Assembly (NCBI GenBank): GCA_018711135.1
Contig: DVIS01000022.1
Coordinates: 1 to 58,792, forward strand
Source: Candidatus Onthousia faecavium
GTDB taxonomy: Bacteria; Bacillota_I; Bacilli_A; RF39; UBA660
Length of the DNA: 58,792 nucleotides
Direction: 5' to 3'
The number at the start of each line of letters is the position of its first letter. The stretch's first letter is position 1. The notes under the pieces were generated by a model. It did not search any database, was not told the DNA's origin, and saw only the letters and a program-made list of their open reading frames with translations. The position numbers and the translations under genes are program-made. Below are positions 1 through 7,278 of the stretch, in pieces.

Positions 1-42
1 TGTTGGATATAGTCTAAACTTATATGCTTTATATGCTTCCAT
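1..42 (-). mobile_element. tnpB: 5' end of an IS200/IS605-type tnpB, cut by the window edge
   Basis: Only the first 14 codons are present, running off the left edge. The peptide MEAYKAYKFRLYPT matches the characteristic start of TnpB/OrfB proteins, RNA-guided nucleases carried by IS200/IS605 elements. A GGGAGG ribosome binding site lies at 50-55 and a good promoter further upstream, so this is a genuine gene start. The same type of element reappears at the right edge of the window in the same orientation (its 3' end). The simplest reading is that the contig ends in two copies of one repeated element. No tnpA is visible, so the copy could be tnpB-only. Confidence 0.75.
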
Positions 43-65
43 ATTGATACCTCCCTGATGTAATC

Positions 66-95
66 AGATTAGCATGTAGAACAATAGTTTGTCAA
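66..95 (-). promoter_or_regulatory. Promoter of tnpB
   Basis: On the minus strand TTGACA (90-95) and TAATCT (66-71) are separated by 18 bp and lie just upstream of the tnpB ribosome binding site. The left end of the element should lie between here and the terminator at 203-231, but I see no convincing left-end hairpin. Confidence 0.6.
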
Positions 96-202
96 TAGTT
101 TTTTGACTTTTAAACGCACTTTCCTTATAGATAAAAAAAACACCACCTAAATAAATTATAAGATAGCAAAAAGAATCTATAAAAAGATAGTTTAGTTTTT
201 AA

Positions 203-231
203 AAGAGTGGTTCAAAAACGAATCCACTCTT
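203..231 (-). terminator. Terminator of the sigma-factor operon
   Basis: An 8-bp stem (AAGAGTGG 203-210 with CCACTCTT 224-231) lies directly after the stop of the small membrane protein. A T-rich stretch follows it on the minus strand. Confidence 0.65.
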
Positions 232-236
232 AATTT

Positions 237-572
237 TTATTCTATACTAGCACTTGTTTTAATATCAAAAGTTGTTTCATCACCTTCGATAGTACACGTA
301 ATTATACCATTTTCATTTTTAATACAACTAGCATTTTTTTCTTCTCCATCAACATTAAAATTAAGTGAAAATATTTCTTTAAAAGTATTACTAATGGCAT
401 TATCAGTTAAAGCGTCTACTGAAAGAGTTCCCATACTTAAAGTGAGTGCTCCTAAGAATACATATAAAACTTTTTTCATTTTCATTTTCTTAATAATCTT
501 CTCCTTTTTAAAATTTTCATAGCCTATCATTTGACTAGTCAAACTCTTTATACGATCAGTATCAATTTTCAT
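237..572 (-). CDS. Small single-pass membrane protein coupled to an ECF sigma factor (possible anti-sigma)
   Basis: This is a 111-residue protein I cannot assign to a family. It has a basic N-terminal part (1-34), one hydrophobic segment at about 35-55 ending in a signal-peptidase-like region, and a short acidic extracytoplasmic part with two cysteines near 83 and 91. Its ATG shares one base with the stop codon of the upstream sigma gene (TAATG), so the two are probably translationally coupled. An ECF sigma factor followed at once by a membrane protein is the usual sigma/anti-sigma arrangement. However, the cytoplasmic part is short and I see no zinc-binding HxxxCxxC anti-sigma motif. The anti-sigma role is therefore inferred from position only. 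Confidence 0.6.
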   Translation of the reverse strand: MKIDTDRIKSLTSQMIGYENFKKEKIIKKMKMKKVLYVFLGALTLSMGTLSVDALTDNAISNTFKEIFSLNFNVDGEEKNASCIKNENGIITCTIEGDETTFDIKTSASIE

Positions 573-1060
573 TATTTTAAATCCTCCTTTAACTTTTTTC
601 TTATTCTGTATAGTCTAACTTTTACAAGATTTATTTTAATATTTAACTTTGAAGCTATCTCTTTTATCTTATAGCCTTCTATATAATATAATCTAAAGAT
701 ATTTTGTTCTTCTAAACTAAGTCTTAGGAGTTTTTGTTTAATTAGAAAAATATCATCAAAGTTGATTTGGTCAGAAGATAAATTATCATTACCTACAAGA
801 TAGTCTTGATATTCTAAAGTGGTTTTTAATGATCTTAATTTACTATAAGAACAGTTTCTAGCAATGACGCTTAAATAAGATTTTAAATCTTTAGTTATAT
901 TATGTTGATGTTTCCATAAAAGATAGAAAACATCTGCTACAATCTCTTCTTTATCTTGATATGGTAAAGAATGCCCAATAATATTATCAACTATTTTAAA
1001 AACATAATTAGAATATTCATCGATAATTATTTCTATATTAAGTTTTATATCATTATGCAA
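572..1060 (-). CDS. ECF-type RNA polymerase sigma factor
   Basis: The 162-residue protein has the two-domain plan of ECF sigma factors. Region 2 covers about residues 10-75 (core binding and -10 recognition) and region 4 about 105-160, with a helix-turn-helix reading GYKIKEIASKLNI. Length is typical. The start is TTG at 1058-1060: AAGGAGG lies 7 bases upstream, and the nearby ATG at 1051-1053 is out of frame. The gene is first in a two-gene unit with the small membrane protein. An ECF-like promoter (TGTAAC, 17 bp, CGTC) lies just upstream, so positive autoregulation is likely. The regulon cannot be read from this window. Confidence 0.85.
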   Translation of the reverse strand: MHNDIKLNIEIIIDEYSNYVFKIVDNIIGHSLPYQDKEEIVADVFYLLWKHQHNITKDLKSYLSVIARNCSYSKLRSLKTTLEYQDYLVGNDNLSSDQINFDDIFLIKQKLLRLSLEEQNIFRLYYIEGYKIKEIASKLNIKINLVKVRLYRIRKKLKEDLK

Positions 1061-1074
1061 ATTGATACCTCCTT

Positions 1075-1090
1075 ATTGAACTAGTTCAAT
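1075..1090. promoter_or_regulatory. Perfect 16-bp palindrome in the sigma-gene leader
   Basis: The sequence ATTGAACTAGTTCAAT is its own reverse complement. It lies between the ECF-like -10 element (1096-1099) and the ribosome binding site, about where transcription should start. It could be a repressor operator. Confidence 0.5.
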
Positions 1091-1095
1091 ATAAA

Positions 1096-1122
1096 GACGT
1101 TACTTTAAGAAGAAAGGTTACA
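1096..1122 (-). promoter_or_regulatory. ECF-type promoter, probably autoregulatory
   Basis: On the minus strand TGTAAC (1117-1122) and CGTC (1096-1099) are 17 bp apart. This matches the AAC-type -35 and CGTC -10 elements used by ECF sigma factors of Firmicutes such as SigM, SigW and SigV. It lies directly ahead of the ECF sigma gene. Confidence 0.6.
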
Positions 1123-1155
1123 ATAAAGTGTTGTTTATCTAAAACTGAAAACAAA

Positions 1156-1195
1156 GGACTGTTACGAGGTTAAATATTTTTTTTCGTAACAGTCC
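1156..1195 (-). terminator. Terminator overlapping the end of the U32 gene
   Basis: A perfect 12-bp stem, GGACTGTTACGA (1156-1167) with TCGTAACAGTCC (1184-1195), carries the stop codon (1170-1172) in its loop. The last sense codons form one arm. A T-rich stretch follows on the minus strand. Confidence 0.8.
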
Positions 1196-3173
1196 CTAAG
1201 TCAAAATAAATATTGTTGTAATTAAACTCTTTCTCATCTAGATTAAGTTCATAACTAGAATTAATATGAGTACATCTTCCATCAAAGTAAGTTTTAAATT
1301 TATCATTTTTAACATTAACTAACGTATAAGGAGTATCTTTATCTATATTTAAGACATTACCTTTAATAAGCATAACCTCAATAGGTCCTTTAGTTTTAAT
1401 AATTAGCGGAATATTACCAAATCTTTCTCTAATAGTTTTGATTAAGTTTTTAAGTTCCAAAGTGTTAAGTTCTACTGATAGAGTTATGGCTTTATAACCT
1501 AATTTATAAAGATAATAAGCAGTATAAGAGTTAAAAACATTTAAGTGGTATGAAGAGATAACATCAGTAGTTGGTTTATATAAGTTACTAACGATACTAT
1601 GATCTTTTAAGACATCTTTAATATGAAAAGGATTATGAGTTATTTCTTGATATAAAGATAAATCTAAAGGTTCAGTATCATTTATCTTAGTAAAGGTTAT
1701 ATCATTTACAACTGGTTCTAAATAATTATTAAGTCTTGCACCAACTAGTCTTTCAGCAAGGGTACGTCTTGCTATATTTAAGTCACCTATTCTAATAAAA
1801 ATATCATCATCAATATCTAAAGAAATGTGTTTAGCTTTAAAGGGGGTATTACCTAGTTTTTCTATTTGTAAGACTAATCTTTCTTTAGATAGAGGATTAT
1901 TAAGAGACTTTTCTACTATATCCCCAGTATAAGTTACTTGGTTAGTACCATCATCAAAAGTCAAAGTGAATCTCTCATATTTTTTAGCTTTGATAGTAAT
2001 ATTGATAGGAACTTTTCTTGTAATAGTAAAGTCTGTTATTTCCAATTTCTTATTGGTTGTCTTTCTAACCTCATCATAACTTGTTAAATTAACTTTATTA
2101 TCAATTTCAATAGTCGCTTGAGGGTTAGCTTTGTTAATTAAATTATCCTTAAGATCATATATATAATTAACAATCATACCTTTATTACTTTCCCTAAAAC
2201 GAATACCATCACCTTGGAGTAATTCTTTATCTAGTTTTATTCTAATCCTATCATCAGTAATATTTATAACTTTACCTAAAGAACTACCAAGATGATTAGG
2301 ACTAGTTTTATTAATTAAATTAGGGTCATTAAAAAGATGTCCTTTAGTAAAGCCACGATAGAAGAGGCTTTTTAAGTCTTCTAGATCTTCTTTAGTAATA
2401 TCTTTACCATCTAATATATTACGATAATATCTTGTTATAAAGTAAACATAGGATGGACTTTTCATTCGACCTTCGATTTTTAAACTGGTAATATTTTTAG
2501 GTAAGTCTTTAATGTTAGAACCAACATTTAATTCTTTCATTGATAAGAGATAACCCTCATCTATTAAAGTTTTATCTTTATATAGTTTATAAGGTAAGCG
2601 ACAGCTTCCTACACATTCACCACGATTGCCACTTCTACCACCTAACATAGAACTAAAAAGACAATTACCAGAATAACTGACACATAGAGCACCATGAACA
2701 AAAACCTCTAGTTCAATTGGAATATCGATCTTTTCGATTTCTTCTTTTGTCATCTCCCTAGGTAAAACTACTCTTTTAACGCCAAGCTCTTTTAATAGTT
2801 TAATAGTTTCATAGGAACTACTATTCATTTGAGTTGAGGCATGAATTGTAAGATTAGGATATTTTTCTAAACAAAGGGAAATCATTCCTAAGTCTTGCAT
2901 TAAGATAGCATCAACACCAAGATTATAGAGGAATTCTACCTCTTCTAAAAAAGAAGATACCTCACTTTCTTTAATAAGCGTATTCATTGTTACATAGATC
3001 TTAACTCCATATATTTTACCAAGACGTAAGACTGTTTTTAATTCTTCATTTGTAAAGTTTTTGGCGTAGCTTCTAGCCCCAAAGTTTTTAAAAGCTAAAT
3101 AAATGGCATCGGCACCACCATTTAAAGCTGCATAAAAAGAATTTATATCCCCTGCTGGTACTAATAACTCCAT
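1170..3173 (-). CDS. U32 peptidase-family protein (RNA hydroxylation type)
   Basis: A 667-residue U32 protein. The N-terminal TIM-barrel starts MELLVPAGD. The family signature EVFVHGALCVSYSGNC lies near residues 155-170, followed by further cysteines (GECVGSC) expected to bind an iron-sulfur cluster. The long C-terminal part resembles the DUF3656/collagenase extension. Although named peptidases, characterised relatives take part in RNA hydroxylation: RlhA acts on 23S rRNA C2501 and TrhP on tRNA 5-hydroxyuridine. The length and C-terminal extension favour an RlhA-like protein, but the RNA target is inference. It is the second gene of an operon, 24 bp after a small membrane protein. GGGG before the ATG serves as ribosome binding site. 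Confidence 0.85.
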   Translation of the reverse strand: MELLVPAGDINSFYAALNGGADAIYLAFKNFGARSYAKNFTNEELKTVLRLGKIYGVKIYVTMNTLIKESEVSSFLEEVEFLYNLGVDAILMQDLGMISLCLEKYPNLTIHASTQMNSSSYETIKLLKELGVKRVVLPREMTKEEIEKIDIPIELEVFVHGALCVSYSGNCLFSSMLGGRSGNRGECVGSCRLPYKLYKDKTLIDEGYLLSMKELNVGSNIKDLPKNITSLKIEGRMKSPSYVYFITRYYRNILDGKDITKEDLEDLKSLFYRGFTKGHLFNDPNLINKTSPNHLGSSLGKVINITDDRIRIKLDKELLQGDGIRFRESNKGMIVNYIYDLKDNLINKANPQATIEIDNKVNLTSYDEVRKTTNKKLEITDFTITRKVPINITIKAKKYERFTLTFDDGTNQVTYTGDIVEKSLNNPLSKERLVLQIEKLGNTPFKAKHISLDIDDDIFIRIGDLNIARRTLAERLVGARLNNYLEPVVNDITFTKINDTEPLDLSLYQEITHNPFHIKDVLKDHSIVSNLYKPTTDVISSYHLNVFNSYTAYYLYKLGYKAITLSVELNTLELKNLIKTIRERFGNIPLIIKTKGPIEVMLIKGNVLNIDKDTPYTLVNVKNDKFKTYFDGRCTHINSSYELNLDEKEFNYNNIYFDLGTVTKKNI

Positions 3174-3197
3174 AAATTACCCCTTTCATTATAGATA

Positions 3198-3692
3198 CTA
3201 AGAATTTGTCTTTGTATTTTTCTTTACTAAAGTTCTACCTGCTTCTTCATATAATACTAACTCTATAGAATCCATATCTCTAGCATCTAGTATATTGATA
3301 TTATCAGGACACCCTTTAGTAATATATTCTTTATTACCTAAGAAATATTTCATTTTCATCATTTCTTCTATTTTTTGGTTTTTCGTTCTTTTAGAACTAA
3401 GGTAAGAAGCATAAATTAAAATGGTGTTTGTAAAAACAACTGGAAAAAAGTTTTCAAAGTAATCAAATGCTCCTGCCATAAGTCTAACGAGAGCATTAGG
3501 ATCTAAAGGATTAGGATCAATTCCTAAGAAATTAGCGGCAGCATTGATACTTATCGGAATAGATGCTAAAACAGTACCCGTAATAGCACCTTTGATTGCA
3601 TATTTTTTATTAATTTTATTAACATAATCAGTAATATTAGTAATTCTAACTTTTTCTTCTATTGCTTTTATTTTTTCTTCTTCTGTTTTCAT
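3198..3692 (-). CDS. Two-pass membrane protein of unknown function
   Basis: A 164-residue protein I do not recognise. It has a charged N-terminus (1-30), a hydrophobic segment at about 33-57, a second at about 83-102, and a basic C-terminal tail with a CPDNI segment. It is probably cytoplasmic at both ends. It is the first gene of an operon with the U32 protein and has its own promoter and an AGAGGTG ribosome binding site. Nothing in the sequence suggests an enzyme. Confidence 0.7.
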   Translation of the reverse strand: MKTEEEKIKAIEEKVRITNITDYVNKINKKYAIKGAITGTVLASIPISINAAANFLGIDPNPLDPNALVRLMAGAFDYFENFFPVVFTNTILIYASYLSSKRTKNQKIEEMMKMKYFLGNKEYITKGCPDNINILDARDMDSIELVLYEEAGRTLVKKNTKTNS

Positions 3693-3717
3693 TATGCACC
3701 TCTTTAAAATTAACTAT

Positions 3718-3746
3718 ATTATATACTAGTTTCTTTTTATTAACAA
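3718..3746 (-). promoter_or_regulatory. Promoter of the small membrane protein / U32 operon
   Basis: TTGTTA (3741-3746), a 17-bp spacer and a perfect TATAAT (3718-3723) on the minus strand, about 25 bp before the first start codon. Confidence 0.65.
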
Positions 3747-3801
3747 TTCTAAATTTAGCGAAAGAAAAAGTACCAAGAATATTTCTTAATACTTAAAGAT
3801 T

Positions 3802-4410
3802 TTATTTATCTTTTATCTCTTGCATCTTTTGATTAATATTTAGCATTTTTTGATCTAAAGTATGGATATCAGTAGCACATTTATGTAAGTAGTCTTTAAT
3901 CTCTTTAGGAACATTACCTTGAAATTTATAGGAAAGTTTGTGTTCTAGACTAGCCCAAAAGTCCATAGCAATCGTTCTTACTTGGATTTCTGCTTCTACT
4001 AAGGTAACACCATCTAACAAGTTTACAGGAACATAAACTAATAGATGATAACTAGAATAACCTGTATCTTTAGGATTTGTTATATAATCTTTTTGCTGGT
4101 GAACCTCGATTTGACTACAGTTTTCAATTAATCTTACAATTTTATAGACGTCAGATAGAAAACTACAAACAATTCTCATGCCAATTAAGTCGTGAACATG
4201 CTTTTCGATATTTTGGATAGTCATAGTGCAACCTTTTTTATTTAGTTTTTTAGCAATACTATCATAACTTTTTATTCTTGTTTTAACATGTTCAACTGGA
4301 TTATAGTTATTTTTGTATTCAAAGTCTTGTAATAAAATACTAATTTGGGTTTCTAATGTTTTTAAAGCAGCTGTATATTTTAGTAATAGCCCTTCAAAGT
4401 CTTCTTCCAT
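3802..4410 (-). CDS. relQ: Small alarmone synthetase (RelA/SpoT-domain GTP pyrophosphokinase)
   Basis: A 202-residue, single-domain synthetase that transfers pyrophosphate from ATP to GDP/GTP to make (p)ppGpp. Typical segments are visible: VKTRIKSYDSIAKKL (about 42-56), HDLIGMRIV (about 73), GYSSYHLLV (about 117) and EIQVRTIAMDFWASLEHK (about 141-158). The C-terminal helix is the one used for tetramer formation in RelQ/YjbM. There is no hydrolase, TGS or ACT domain, so it is a synthase-only enzyme. It is the last gene of the sepF-divIVA-relQ cluster, with 31 bp between it and divIVA. The symbol is by family resemblance; RelP-type is less likely from length and C-terminus. Confidence 0.85.
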   Translation of the reverse strand: MEEDFEGLLLKYTAALKTLETQISILLQDFEYKNNYNPVEHVKTRIKSYDSIAKKLNKKGCTMTIQNIEKHVHDLIGMRIVCSFLSDVYKIVRLIENCSQIEVHQQKDYITNPKDTGYSSYHLLVYVPVNLLDGVTLVEAEIQVRTIAMDFWASLEHKLSYKFQGNVPKEIKDYLHKCATDIHTLDQKMLNINQKMQEIKDK

Positions 4411-4441
4411 TTATGTTCCTTTCTAAAAGACGAAAACTAGA

Positions 4442-4879
4442 CTATTTTTCATCTAAGTCTAGTGTTTCTATCTCTTCTACTACAGCCATTTGTTGTTCAA
4501 CAATTATTTTGAGTTTTCTTTTAAATATTTTAATATTTCTTTCTAAGGTATCTCTTTCTTCTTCAATGCGTCTTGCTTTTAATAAAGCCTCTCCAACTAT
4601 TCTTGAGGCATTATTTTTAGCTTCTTTAATAATAATATCTGCTTCTTCTCTAGCTAAACTTTTAACGTTGTCAGCAGTTTTTTCAGCATTAATTAAAGAA
4701 TGTTTTAAAGTATCTTCCATATTTTCATAATGACTTAATTTATCTTGTAAGACTTTTATTTCTTTCCTTTGCTCTTGACACTTTTTTATGATACCTTCTG
4801 TTTCTTTAATAACATCATTTACAAACTTATTAACCTCTACTTTATTATAACCATTTGCTTCATAGTTAAATTTATCCAT
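4442..4879 (-). CDS. divIVA: DivIVA-family cell-pole/division protein
   Basis: A 145-residue coiled-coil protein. The N-terminal lipid-binding domain has the family pattern FNYEANGYNKVEVNKFV (about 4-20), followed by nearly continuous heptad coiled coil to about 135. DivIVA binds strongly curved membrane at septa and poles and recruits division or wall-growth proteins. It is shorter than B. subtilis DivIVA (164) but complete. The gene is 26 bp downstream of sepF, a classical Firmicutes neighbourhood, and is probably cotranscribed with sepF and relQ. GpsB is an alternative name within the same superfamily; the length and sepF linkage favour DivIVA. Confidence 0.85.
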   Translation of the reverse strand: MDKFNYEANGYNKVEVNKFVNDVIKETEGIIKKCQEQRKEIKVLQDKLSHYENMEDTLKHSLINAEKTADNVKSLAREEADIIIKEAKNNASRIVGEALLKARRIEEERDTLERNIKIFKRKLKIIVEQQMAVVEEIETLDLDEK

Positions 4880-4905
4880 TATCTCACACCCTTCACTGGG
4901 TTATT

Positions 4906-5343
4906 TTACCAATCAAATTCATCGTCTTCTGGATCTTGCTTTTTACCTCTTTTAACTGTTTTCGCAGGAGCAGCATCATCACTTATTTCTCCTTCAACGT
5001 TTACATTGTTTGGAGTACATAGAAAAATTCCTCCTCCTAATTTTTGTAAGTCTCCACCAATAGCGTATAAAGTTCCACTTAAAAAGTCAACTATTCTCTT
5101 AGCCTGATCTGGTGTTACTCTTTTTAAATTAACAACAACTGCATTTCTTTCTTTTAAATAATCTGCTATTTGTTGACTTTCAGAATAAGCGCGGGGCTCT
5201 AATAACATCATTTTACTACCAGCAACCCCATTTTCATAACTATATTCTTCTTTACTCACTTTGTAATACTCCTCCTCTTTAACCTCTTCTTCATCGTTAG
5301 TATCATCACTACCTATTAGTTTTCTTAATTTATCTAAAGCCAC
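4906..5343 (-). CDS. sepF: Cell-division protein SepF
   Basis: A 145-residue protein with a short amphipathic N-terminus ([11 protein letters not shown]), an acidic linker (about 14-35), and a C-terminal SepF core (about 45-125) including AVVVNLKRV and a [12 protein letters not shown] strand. SepF polymerises into rings, ties FtsZ to the membrane and helps septum formation. The last 20 residues are charged and probably disordered. It is first in the sepF-divIVA-relQ unit. TAGGAGG provides a strong ribosome binding site, and a TATAAT-like -10 lies at 5369-5374, although the matching -35 is weak. Confidence 0.9.
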   Translation of the reverse strand: MALDKLRKLIGSDDTNDEEEVKEEEYYKVSKEEYSYENGVAGSKMMLLEPRAYSESQQIADYLKERNAVVVNLKRVTPDQAKRIVDFLSGTLYAIGGDLQKLGGGIFLCTPNNVNVEGEISDDAAPAKTVKRGKKQDPEDDEFDW

Positions 5344-5408
5344 ATTATCATCCTCCTATTTACTATATATTATAGTAGCATATTTTTTTTATTTAGAAAA
5401 GTGCTATT

Positions 5409-7184
5409 TTAACTATTTTTATACCAAATATTAGTAATATCTACATTATTAGATAGTGGTTCGGGATTAGCTTTTTCAAAATACATATTAATAGGAACTT
5501 TAAAAGCACTACCGAAAGCAATACAATTACCTGGTTTTAAATTTTTAAGTTGATTAGCAACCTCCAAAGAGATACTAGGTACCATTTCTTTAATATAGTT
5601 TAAATCTTTAGGATGTAGTGTTCTTAGAATAATAAAGTTTGAACATTGAGAAATAGCAGTATCAGAAAGTTCACTAGGACGTTGTGTAATTAAACCTAAT
5701 AAGACCCCATATTTACGTCCTTCTTTGGTAATACGATCAAAAATATTATAGCCAAGAATTTCTATATCAGTATCCTTTTGAACATAACGATGAGCCTCTT
5801 CAATAACGATATGATAAGGAACACTACCACGCGCTTCATTACTAACTGCTGTATCAAAGATAAGTTTAGATATAATTTTAGTAATAACTTTAGCCATTCT
5901 ATCTTCAATATAACTAATATTAAAGTTAACTATTTGACATTTAGCACCTAAAGCATTAGTAAATAATTGATCTAAATAAGTATCTCTTGAAATATAGACA
6001 TTGCTATCAAAGAAAACATGACTAGGACTATTAGCAAGAGAATGAAGTCGAACACTTAAAACATTAGCATAGTCATAAACTTTATCACTTTTCAAGATTC
6101 CTTCACTAATTAAAGCAAAGTCCATCGCTGTTTCTAAATCTTTTAGAGTATAAGCAATTAATTTTTGAGGACGATCTAAGACATTTAAATCTTCCATGAT
6201 AAATTGTTTTACAAAATTAACAACAAGTTCCATTTCCATTAGTTTACCAGTCTTATCTATATATAAACACTGTTTAAAAGTTCTAACATAACCAGGTTGA
6301 ACTATTTTAGCATCAAGACTTAAGTCTTTAGTATTGAATTTAGTTAAAACAGCAATGACTTGATCTCTTATTTTAGTAGAACCATGACCGCTTAGAAGAA
6401 TATCTAAAACAGCCCGAGCGATAATATCATTCTTATATTTAATAACCTCAGGATCATCACCAGTTAAGATAGTAACAAGTGAAAGAGCTTTTTCAATAAT
6501 AGGTAACTGATTCGGTGTAGTTACATTAAGAAGTAAAGCTAAGTCATCAACTCCTAATAACCATAAAGGAATATTTAAGATATCACTAGTTGGATCACTA
6601 GGGTTAGGATTTGTGGTATAAGTTTTATAATGGATATTAGGGTTTACTTGATCAATCGAACCTAAAGCCCTTGTATATTCACCATAAGCATCAAACATAA
6701 TGACATTAGCACCTACAGGGCTTTTCTTAGGATCAGCAAAGATATTTTGGAAAATTCTACTAACTGAGAAGGATTTACCAGCTCCACTATTACCTAATAT
6801 TGCAAAATGGTTACTGAAAAAAGCATTGACGTTGACATTTATTTTATAGTTTTGATAAATATTAGAGTAACCTAAAGTAACATCTTCTCTTGTTGGTTCA
6901 TTAGGCCCTAGTATTAAAGCAAGTTCTGCCATATTAACAATTCTAACACTTGATCTAAACGATGGTTTAGCACTAATTCCAGGTAAAAAAACATTGCCTT
7001 TTATTTCTCCTACAATATTAATTTTTAAAGTAGTTTTTGTACTATTAACAATCTCTCCTACTATTTTTGTTTCTCCATCTTCAAAAATAACATGTAAATT
7101 AAGTAAATTTGTCTGCTTTGTTAAATCTATAGTCAAATCTATAGTAACTGTATTATCAATAATCTCTTTAATTGTTCCTAACAT
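5409..7184 (-). CDS. HerA/DUF87-type ATPase (DNA translocase-like)
   Basis: A 591-residue HerA-FtsK superfamily ATPase. The N-terminal 100 residues look like the HAS beta-barrel. Walker A GNSGAGKS is at about 131-138. Walker B precedes VIEEAHRYVQ, and a sensor/arginine-finger region reads LITQRPSELSDTAISQC. HerA proteins form hexameric rings that move along DNA, usually with the nuclease NurA or, in phage defence, with Sir2 or other effectors. No NurA-like or effector gene is adjacent here. It stands between sepF and a surface-protein gene, with its own -10 (TATAAT) and AAGAAGGTG ribosome binding site. The function is therefore open: housekeeping DNA processing or an orphan defence-type ATPase. 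Confidence 0.8.
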   Translation of the reverse strand: MLGTIKEIIDNTVTIDLTIDLTKQTNLLNLHVIFEDGETKIVGEIVNSTKTTLKINIVGEIKGNVFLPGISAKPSFRSSVRIVNMAELALILGPNEPTREDVTLGYSNIYQNYKINVNVNAFFSNHFAILGNSGAGKSFSVSRIFQNIFADPKKSPVGANVIMFDAYGEYTRALGSIDQVNPNIHYKTYTTNPNPSDPTSDILNIPLWLLGVDDLALLLNVTTPNQLPIIEKALSLVTILTGDDPEVIKYKNDIIARAVLDILLSGHGSTKIRDQVIAVLTKFNTKDLSLDAKIVQPGYVRTFKQCLYIDKTGKLMEMELVVNFVKQFIMEDLNVLDRPQKLIAYTLKDLETAMDFALISEGILKSDKVYDYANVLSVRLHSLANSPSHVFFDSNVYISRDTYLDQLFTNALGAKCQIVNFNISYIEDRMAKVITKIISKLIFDTAVSNEARGSVPYHIVIEEAHRYVQKDTDIEILGYNIFDRITKEGRKYGVLLGLITQRPSELSDTAISQCSNFIILRTLHPKDLNYIKEMVPSISLEVANQLKNLKPGNCIAFGSAFKVPINMYFEKANPEPLSNNVDITNIWYKNS

Positions 7185-7250
7185 ATAAACACCTTCTTAT
7201 CCTATTAAGATTATACTATAGATTTTTTTAAGGGACAAGCGGTAATATAA

Positions 7251-7274
7251 GAATCTAGTTACTAAACTAGATTC
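7251..7274 (-). terminator. Hairpin after the variable surface protein
   Basis: A perfect 10-bp stem (GAATCTAGTT with AACTAGATTC) with a 4-base loop lies 5 bp after the stop codon. The following U-tract is weak. Confidence 0.6.
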
Positions 7275-7278
7275 CCTA

